Both the position numbers and the translations under genes were made by a program. Of a stretch of 64,000 bases of DNA, positions 57,600 through 64,000 are shown piece by piece (positions within the stretch are counted from its first letter, which is position 1; each line of letters begins with the position of its first letter). Below the pieces are notes generated by a model. That model did no database searches and had not been told where the DNA came from. It was given only the letters and a program-made list of their open reading frames with translations. The stretch is from Lepidurus packardi (Eukaryota > Arthropoda > Branchiopoda > Notostraca > Triopsidae): the NCBI GenBank assembly GCA_023053545.1, contig JAKZAN010000001.1, forward strand, positions 4,484,565-4,548,564, in the 5' to 3' direction.

Positions 57600-59204
57600 G
57601 GGCCAGGCTCGCTTCCAAACCACGCCTATTTGTTATTGTTATTTATTTATGATTTATTATTATTATTATTATTGCGTATTGCCCACAGTAAACAGGCTCA
57701 AAGCCTCAACAAAACTCTGCTATATTCTAACGTTCATTTAACAAACCCCTCTTGTTATGATTTGTTTGAATGCCGATTGTTTATGTCATGATATAATATT
57801 ATGCGAAATGTTTTTTTTACACACTATAGTAACAATAATAAGCCTGTAATAATAATATTGTTGTGGCGAATACATATAAAGTATTTAGATTGCACTCATA
57901 AGCGTTATACTTGTTTGAGGAGTTAATTAATAAGTTCTAATGGGAGTAGGTTTATTCATTATTGGTATAGTCTGCTGTTAATTTATATAGTTTCATCAGT
58001 TTATTGTGATATTATACTTATATCCTTATTTCTGGTCTACAATCTCTTATTTATTTGAATACAGGTTTTTTCATTATAGTGCAATGTTTTTTAAAGTTGG
58101 TTATACCTGTTAGTGATATAATATGAGCATTATTATGGTTGCAGATTATACGTGTTCCTTTCCTCGCAAAATAATAACGTGTACCATATTTAGCGCTTTT
58201 ATTCAAACGTATTTTTCAGATTGTTATATCGTGCAAAAATAAATACATTGAAACATAGCATGTATAAATTGCATTCCGTAGTACTTCATTTGTTTGATTT
58301 ATTGTTTCAAAAGGGTCTGTATAATAATGGTTAAAAAGTGGTAAGGGTATTATAGTAATAAATCTCTTTCTAATTGAGCGTTATAATTATATTTAATTTG
58401 GAACATAGGCGCACAGTTAATTTACTGCTACGAAAAGATAAATATATAACACACAAACACGCGGAATAATTTAAATTACTTCCAACGACTATCCGACTAA
58501 TAAAGGTATATAACCTCACATGGAGTATTTAAATACTGTACTTGAGATTATTCGGTTTTTTTAAAAGTAATAATTCCTGTTTCATTGCAATTTCGTTTCG
58601 ATATTTTTCATTCACCTTTTTCATCTTTGTTGCTGCAGAATTTTATTGCCCTCCCTCGTAACCTTTTATTATTCAAAAGTGTGGTCAAATTATTACATCT
58701 TTGTAATTGAATCCCATGCAAAAACCAATACAGTGAAAAATAACACGGAGTGTACGTTATTAATCGAATCTGTTCGAAACTTATTATTGGAATTCTGTAG
58801 TACTTTTCTTCGAAGTGATGCGTTTGCTTGATTAATTTCTATAGCCTGATTTGGTAGTGTAATTACTTGATGATATTGATTTATTAGAACAGCAGGATCA
58901 TATATAGCTAATAATTAACACAAGCACAAAATATTTACCTTAGACGCGGATACGCTAAAATGAATCCATAAACGGCACGGTCACAGGATTTGTTAATAGC
59001 TCATCTTTTTTATCTGTATTTATTTTGAACATTTATTTTATATATTTAGATAATTAGCATATATTCATTAAAGTTAATTCTTGTTTTATAGTGTTCCGGT
59101 ACCTATGCTGCATGAAACATAAAACATAAATTAAAGATCGATCGATAAGTTAGATGCGTCCGTTTCTTTTCTTAATAATCAAGGACCATAAAATGGACCA
59201 AATA
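57600..59204. other. AT-rich intergenic DNA
   Basis: No gene or clear repeat family. ATT trinucleotide runs occur at about 57650-57672. Very low GC compared with the flanks. Confidence 0.5.
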
Positions 59205-59660
59205 CCGTCCAATTTATCAATTTGGTATAACAGCAATTTAAGGCACTTGAATAATACTATTATCTGCTCTTCAGATTGAAATCAGACACCATCATAACAG
59301 ATTGAAGTCAAACAGCATAGAAGGATCAAATTTAGTATAATTATTGAAGGCACTTATGAGAGCGCGGTAGTAATAAGCCAGCAACGATTAAAAAATTGTA
59401 ATTAATTTGGTATAATTATTGAAGGCACTTGAGTATGCAGTAATATTCAAATCAGACGAGGGTCGCCACAAAACAGACGAGATCACAAATGGACTGCTGA
59501 TAACGATAAAAACGCATCAATTTGGAATAAATGGCACTTGAGTACAGTAAATGCTAATCAGATAACAATAATCATAATGGACCAATTTGGTATAAAAACA
59601 ATTTAAGGCACTTGAATAATACTATTATCTGCTGCTCTTCAGATTGAAATCAGCAAACAC
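59205..59660. repeat. Degenerate ~90-130 bp tandem repeats
   Basis: CAATTTGGTATAA followed by GGCACTTGA(A/G)TA recurs about five times. The first and last units share the longer string ACTTGAATAATACTATTATC and then CTCTTCAGATTGAAATCAG. Confidence 0.75.
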
Positions 59661-59760
59661 CGGTGTGCTATTTTTTTACCTGGATGGGTTAAAGTTGGGT
59701 TAGGTTAATTTAATAACTTAACCTATAGCATAGCCTATAGCATGATCAAATTGAATATTC

Positions 59761-61129
59761 TTAAATCCTGCCAAATTCTGGTGAGGACGCTATTGAAGTG
59801 ATGAACATTGTTTTAAATTCATCATAACTCTGATAGTTTTTGGTAACAGGAATGATGACGGTATTTGCACATACATGGGCAGTGATATAAAACTTAGCAT
59901 TGTCCTCTTCAGGCGCGGGGTGGTAAAATTGGATGGTAGGGGTAAAACTCCCATACCCCACAGCGCTTAACCCTTGTGAACCAGTTGCAAATGTGAGAAA
60001 GCAACCCAGACTTAAGGCTACTGTTTCACTTGTTTGGGTATCTTCGGCAGCGGTCAAGCCGGGCAAATAGATCTGACATTGAAGCGGACACTCTAAAGTC
60101 GGAAAACATTAATAGGTCAAAATTTTTTATAAAAGTGTAACTATAGCTCTATATTCACCTTCAATCTCTTGCCACGTGTTAAAAAGGTGTTCTATAACAG
60201 CCTCTTCTTTTGGGCGTTTCGTATTACCGATATCCGCAAACTCAATTTGGAACAATTCTACTAGTTCCTTGGCAACTATATCGTCAACTGATTTAGCAAC
60301 AAATAACGGCCAGAAATGATCTGGCAATTGTCTGGCCGAATCCAAGAAATTTAATTCTCCCAAACCTATGAAAAGTTACGGATCGTTTATTGGTCCACTT
60401 TACTTAGCACTGTAATTAACAGCTTACCTTGTAAAAACTGGTCCATCGGCGCTTTCACGCTGTGAATAACAAAGAATTTGCAAGCCGCTTTAATAAAGGA
60501 ATCCTTTTCGTTAAACGATGGCAAACGTCTGCAGCCAAGTTTTGATAGCAAATCAGTGTGGGAAAGCAATGCTAAAAATTCCTCTTTCGAGCCAGCGTCA
60601 CGTACCTGCAAATATTGATTTTATAACCGCAACATGTTTTTTTATTATTACATTCGTCAAAGTGCTTCTCAGTTCTTCTCCGGGAATATCGCAAATGGAC
60701 GGTTCTGCGTCAGCTTTACGGCATTGCAAAAGCCAATTAGCGACTGCCGGAGCGAAGCTTTTGGGACCTGGATGGCCATTCAAAAGTGCGACAACGATAA
60801 GTTTGGCAAAATGAACGAACTTCTCCTCTTCCAATGCCAGTGCACTGGATGAAAAAATATATCCAAACGGGGCGGGCTCACACAGCTCCTGGAAAGCTTG
60901 AATAAGCGCAAGACGACAGAACTCCCTAGTCAACGCTCCAGCGTCAATTCCAGATTCCCCTGCCAGGGTCACGCTGAGGTGTTTCATCACCAATTTGCTA
61001 TCTAATTGTGACTTTTCGCAGAACTTCGAAAACGCATTGCTTCTTGTTGAATAAATTTGGACAACGCCAGGCAGCATACTTGACTTGAGCGTATTTAACA
61101 CATCTATTATGAGGGACCGATTACTAGCT
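59761..61129 (-). CDS. HECT-type E3 ubiquitin ligase domain (C-terminal exons)
   Basis: Exons 60652-61129, 60428-60605, 60159-60365 and 59761-60092 (stop). N-lobe: VTLAGESGIDAGALTREFCR, the conserved HECT phrase (usually GEEGxDxGGxxREF). C-lobe: LGCFLTFATGSQGL and AHVCANTVIIP, with the catalytic cysteine codon at 59870-59872, ending EFGRI. The lobes are in the normal order and the thioester Cys is kept, so it may be active. It resembles the G2E3-like HECT proteins that are numerous in fish and invertebrates. Minus-strand exons upstream lead to an integrase-like protein on the same strand, suggesting one transposon gene or an adjacent pair. Confidence 0.8.
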
Positions 61130-61144
61130 CTGGAAAGAACAAAA

Positions 61145-62521
61145 TTAGTTGCCTCTTAAAGAAGGTGGGAAATACTTCACGTACTTGTCGCCAACGGACG
61201 TTGTATCCATTACAGGGACAAAGACGGGAAGGTTAAGCTCACGCGACCCAGTTCCGTTTGAAACAATCCTACTTGTAACTGTGTAAGTATTTTTGTTTAG
61301 AAAAAATATTAGTGCAGTACCCGCCAATGGAGTCCATAAAATTAACAAAATCGGGGAGGGTTTCACTTTTTTTACCATCATCAGCGATTTCGGACTCTTT
61401 GACTGATGGTTTACTTGGAGAAAGCGCAGAATACTGGGGTACATCCTGGGTACGTGCATTGGAATCCGTGTCCGAAGAAGAAAGATCAACTGTCTTTTTC
61501 TGGTAAGTTTTGGTATGAAAAAAGGCAGAATTAAGTAAAAGGTTTGAAGAAGCGAGGACTGTGTACCGTCAAGGGTCTGGCAGTAATTTCAAAATCGGAG
61601 TCGGAATCTGATTGGGGAGCTCGCTTTGGATTCTCTCCTTTAACCAATTCCCATTCCTGTAAAACGATAGTAGGTTTACGATTTTTATTGTTGTTATGAA
61701 ACGGGTTACCCGAGCTCGAAAATAAACGGCAGACTTTTCTTTTGGATAAAACCTACAAATAGTTGCCCCATCTATCTTTTCGACATCTACCTCGTGAACC
61801 TCTCGCCCTTTTACACGGACTAGTTGGATATCATGATGTGACACGAAGGCAAACTAGGGGAAAAAGAATAAATAAATATACAATATACATACATATATTT
61901 ATAAACCTTTGGCCGACGGCTCAAGAAGGAAATTATACGTTCCATCACTACGGTTGCTGAATCGTGGGCACCCAGTTGCATGGACGTTTCAACAATGACG
62001 TTTCTGGCCGCTGTTGTTTGCGAATTCCATTTCAAAAACCCAACAATACGGTCATCTTCCAAATGACGCGGCATGCTCCGTTTACCACGGCTTGACTCTA
62101 GCTTAGCTACCGATGATGGTGAGTCAAAATAAGATTCATCAATTTTGTGACGTTTGTTTTTGAAATTTGTAGGCTTGCTGTATGGTTTGAATGCATCACG
62201 ACACTCCTTCTCGACTTGAGACAAATTATTTGTGGCACATTCAGCTTGCGATAATCGCCGGAACGCATTTTCATGAGACTGTCCTATACTAAAAGACGAT
62301 AGTGGTATGTATAAAACAAATTAAGTTGAAAATAACAAACCTATGGAAGGAGAATTATACTGCGAAACAGCGTTGGTACACTGGCTTTGTCCAGGTAAGC
62401 CATAGGTACCTTCTTCATGTTTCCGGAAGAAAGACTTAAAGTTAAGCTGCAAACCAATCTCTGTCAAACCAAGAGCGTTTAGTTGAGCCTCGCTAATGAA
62501 TTTGGCGTTTTCGTCGGTTAT
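61145..62521 (-). CDS. Linker exons between integrase and HECT parts
   Basis: Open stretches on the minus strand flanked by splice-like signals: about 61181-61281 (VPVMDTTSVGDK), 61300-61490, 61569-61850 (QLVRVKGREVHEVDVEKIDG), 61900-62224 (RDAFKPYSKPTNFKNKRHKI) and 62395-62521 (ITDENAKFISEAQLNALGLT, SAM-like ending). No enzyme domain is recognised. The last of these has the E-x-x-L-x-x-L-G-L pattern of SAM-type helices. I infer that they join the integrase-like exons to the HECT exons, but did not close every frame. Confidence 0.45.
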
Positions 62522-62681
62522 CTGTCCAAAAAGACAAGAGAACAGATTATTTTGACACGCCTTCGTCTATGCATCAGAAAGTTATTACTATATGCATCTG
62601 TTAAAAATATATAAACAATATAGCATGCGGTTGATTGTCAATAACATGTGGTGTCCACAAAGTCATTGAAAATGTAATTAC

Positions 62682-62788
62682 CATATTTAATTTAAAGGTT
62701 TCCAATAAATGTTCCTTTCCCAAATCCCACAATACTTGTTTTAAAACCTTCGATGACGAATCCATCACGAGATATTTTGGTATTAAAA
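62682..62788 (-). CDS. Probable exon following the integrase core
   Basis: Encodes SSSKVLKQVLWDLGKEHLLE between a CCAAG acceptor and an ATG|GTAATT donor. It precedes the SAM-like exon at 62395-62521. The junction with 62852 is one base out of frame in my splice calls. Confidence 0.4.
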
Positions 62789-62851
62789 CTTGGAGCAAAA
62801 ACGTGTTTACCCGTCCAGCGCCAAGAAGCTAACAGTTGCGGGGAAACTTAC

Positions 62852-63726
62852 ACTCGCGGCAACATGACGAAATCGTTATTCTCACGCAAGGTTTCCAAAT
62901 AATTCAAAACTTCCTCGAAAACATCTTGCGCATGATTTGTAGAGATTTTCAGAGGATTAATATGTTCGCAAAGTAGACGGTAATTCTCGCCACTCATGGG
63001 ACACGGGTAATCCGCAGTTTCGTTAATTGCTTCATCCTCGGAGGCTTCATTGTAATTGTCCAATTCTGGGTCAGCTGGACCGTCATCATCGACTCCATAA
63101 CTGTCGTCAACCTCGTCAGGCTCTTCGGCAAGGCTAATCATGTTATTTACCCATATCATATTAGGGCTCCAATTACGTTCCGTGCGAAGTTTATGGAAGT
63201 TCCATCCTTGTCGAAATCTTTTAAGTCCCGCGTTAATTCTTGGCAAGAAGACGTAGCGTAGAGCAAAAATGTGATACGGGTTCGATGGGTCGAGTATCTG
63301 CGAATGTTCGAAATGGTAAAATAGGGAATAGTACGTGATAACGAAGCAACGGTACACATCGCGCCAAAGACGTTCAATCCTCTGATTGTGAACGCTGCGT
63401 CCCGTAATAAAACTTCGCCGACCAACACCGCGTACTTCGACCATTCGTCGACAAACTAAGACATTTTCTAGCCCTTTGTCACTTCTCACTCGTGAAGGAT
63501 AACCGTAGCTCTCGGCAGCTTCTTCAAAACGCTTCAACACAGTAGCGGCACGGTTGTTTCCGCTCGCAGAAAGGAACACAACGAGCCGAGAAAAGCCATC
63601 TATGCCACCATGGATTACGATGCCCCAGCGAATCAAAGAATGATGGCCATCTATATGCCAGAGAGAATTGGCACCCTTCACCGAATATTTTTTTCGGGTC
63701 ACCAGCGCACCCCATCTCCTTCGAAC
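62852..63726 (-). CDS. Integrase-core (DDE) protein of a DNA transposon
   Basis: Begins at the CTCAG acceptor (63727) and ends at the GT donor 62850. It encodes VRRRWGALVTRKKYSV, then SLWHIDGHHSLIRWGIVIHG, GGIDGFSRLVVFLSASGNNR, SRVRSDKGLENVLVCRRM and FITGRSVHNQRIERLWRDVY. The Asp of HIDGHH, the Asp of RSDKG and the Glu of RIERLW fit a DDE retroviral-integrase-type core. This family recurs in fish, cnidarians and arthropods as integrase core domain proteins of DNA transposons; the exact superfamily (IS3EU-like or Ginger-like) is not settled here. The tail is acidic. Open throughout. Confidence 0.8.
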
Positions 63727-63782
63727 CTGAGAGGCAATAAAATACAACTAACACGAATAAAAAAGAAGTTAGAAACGTTACA

Positions 63783-63985
63783 TTAAGCGGATCACATTGG
63801 CGAAGGGCTGAATGGACTCTGTCTCGTTGTATGTGCAAACCTCTTGCACGTAGAAGCCCATAAAGCACGGTACATCCTAAATGTCGATGGTCAAGATGAA
63901 TTTCTCGAATTACGTTGATCAATTCAGCGTCGGAAACATTCGAAAACCTAGGTAATGGACGTACTAAAAGTACAAAAACGAGCAA
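63783..63985 (-). CDS. HTH exon preceding the integrase core
   Basis: Encodes DAELINVIREIHLDHRHLGC, then LYGLLRARGLHIQRDRVHSA, an HTH of the kind that precedes this integrase core. It ends near CCGCTTAAT|GTAACG. The window end at 64000 truncates anything further upstream. Confidence 0.7.
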
Positions 63986-64000
63986 GTCATTTAAAACAAC

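Overview
This is eukaryotic, animal-type DNA. Genes are split by short GT-AG introns (often 50-110 bp), there are no operons, and class I and class II transposons cover most of the window. The host genes I recognise are INCENP (two copies), a GPKOW/Spp2-like splicing factor, a Star-like FkbM-domain protein and mitochondrial phosphatidylserine decarboxylase. Together with BEL/Pao, Ty3/gypsy, LINE, hAT, EnSpm-like and KDZ-like elements, they suggest an arthropod. The compact introns and the Star-like FkbM gene make a crustacean such as a branchiopod plausible, but this is inference.

Layout. 1-7300: minus-strand INCENP (505-4695), a spacer, a BEL/Pao integrase fragment (5569-6010) and the 5' third of a hAT element (6011-7300). 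At 7300/7301 the hAT sequence stops abruptly and a GPKOW exon begins. 7304-16817: a 5'-truncated GPKOW copy whose coding sequence is split by about 8.4 kb of EnSpm/CACTA-like and unidentified repeat DNA. 17351-24457 repeats 1-7300 almost exactly (second INCENP, BEL fragment, hAT start). There the hAT continues to its real end at 26921, with a perfect 8-bp target duplication inside the BEL integrase. The simplest reading is one tandem duplication of about 17.2 kb, whose second unit is 7301-24457 and whose first unit runs off the left edge. An assembly artefact joining two haplotypes is the alternative. The copies differ by one 192-bp repeat unit, one G in a poly-G run and the two substitutions I found.

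26922-39100: the BEL/Pao end and a possible LTR, then a decayed large element. It encodes OTU + C2H2 fingers, then a SWIM-bearing remnant, then a PHD-type finger, and lies between 26-27 bp inverted repeats 9 kb apart. Two old LTR-like direct repeats lie in its right half. 39583-40707: an intact five-exon FkbM/Star-like gene. 41294-46385: two related hAT-type MITEs with perfect 8-bp TSDs bracket an unidentified multi-exon gene. 46631-49980: a LINE (gag-like ORF and endonuclease) carrying an antisense reverse-transcriptase insertion, followed by a decayed Ty3/gypsy pol.

50153-51394(-51.9 kb): minus-strand PISD, head-to-head with a plus-strand intron-rich gene resembling a KDZ transposase (52178-54972). 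55-59.7 kb is AT-rich with minisatellites. 59761-63985 (minus) holds exons for a DDE/integrase-core protein followed downstream by a HECT ubiquitin-ligase domain, probably one transposon-borne gene system. Exon limits are hand-called from splice signals and reading frame.
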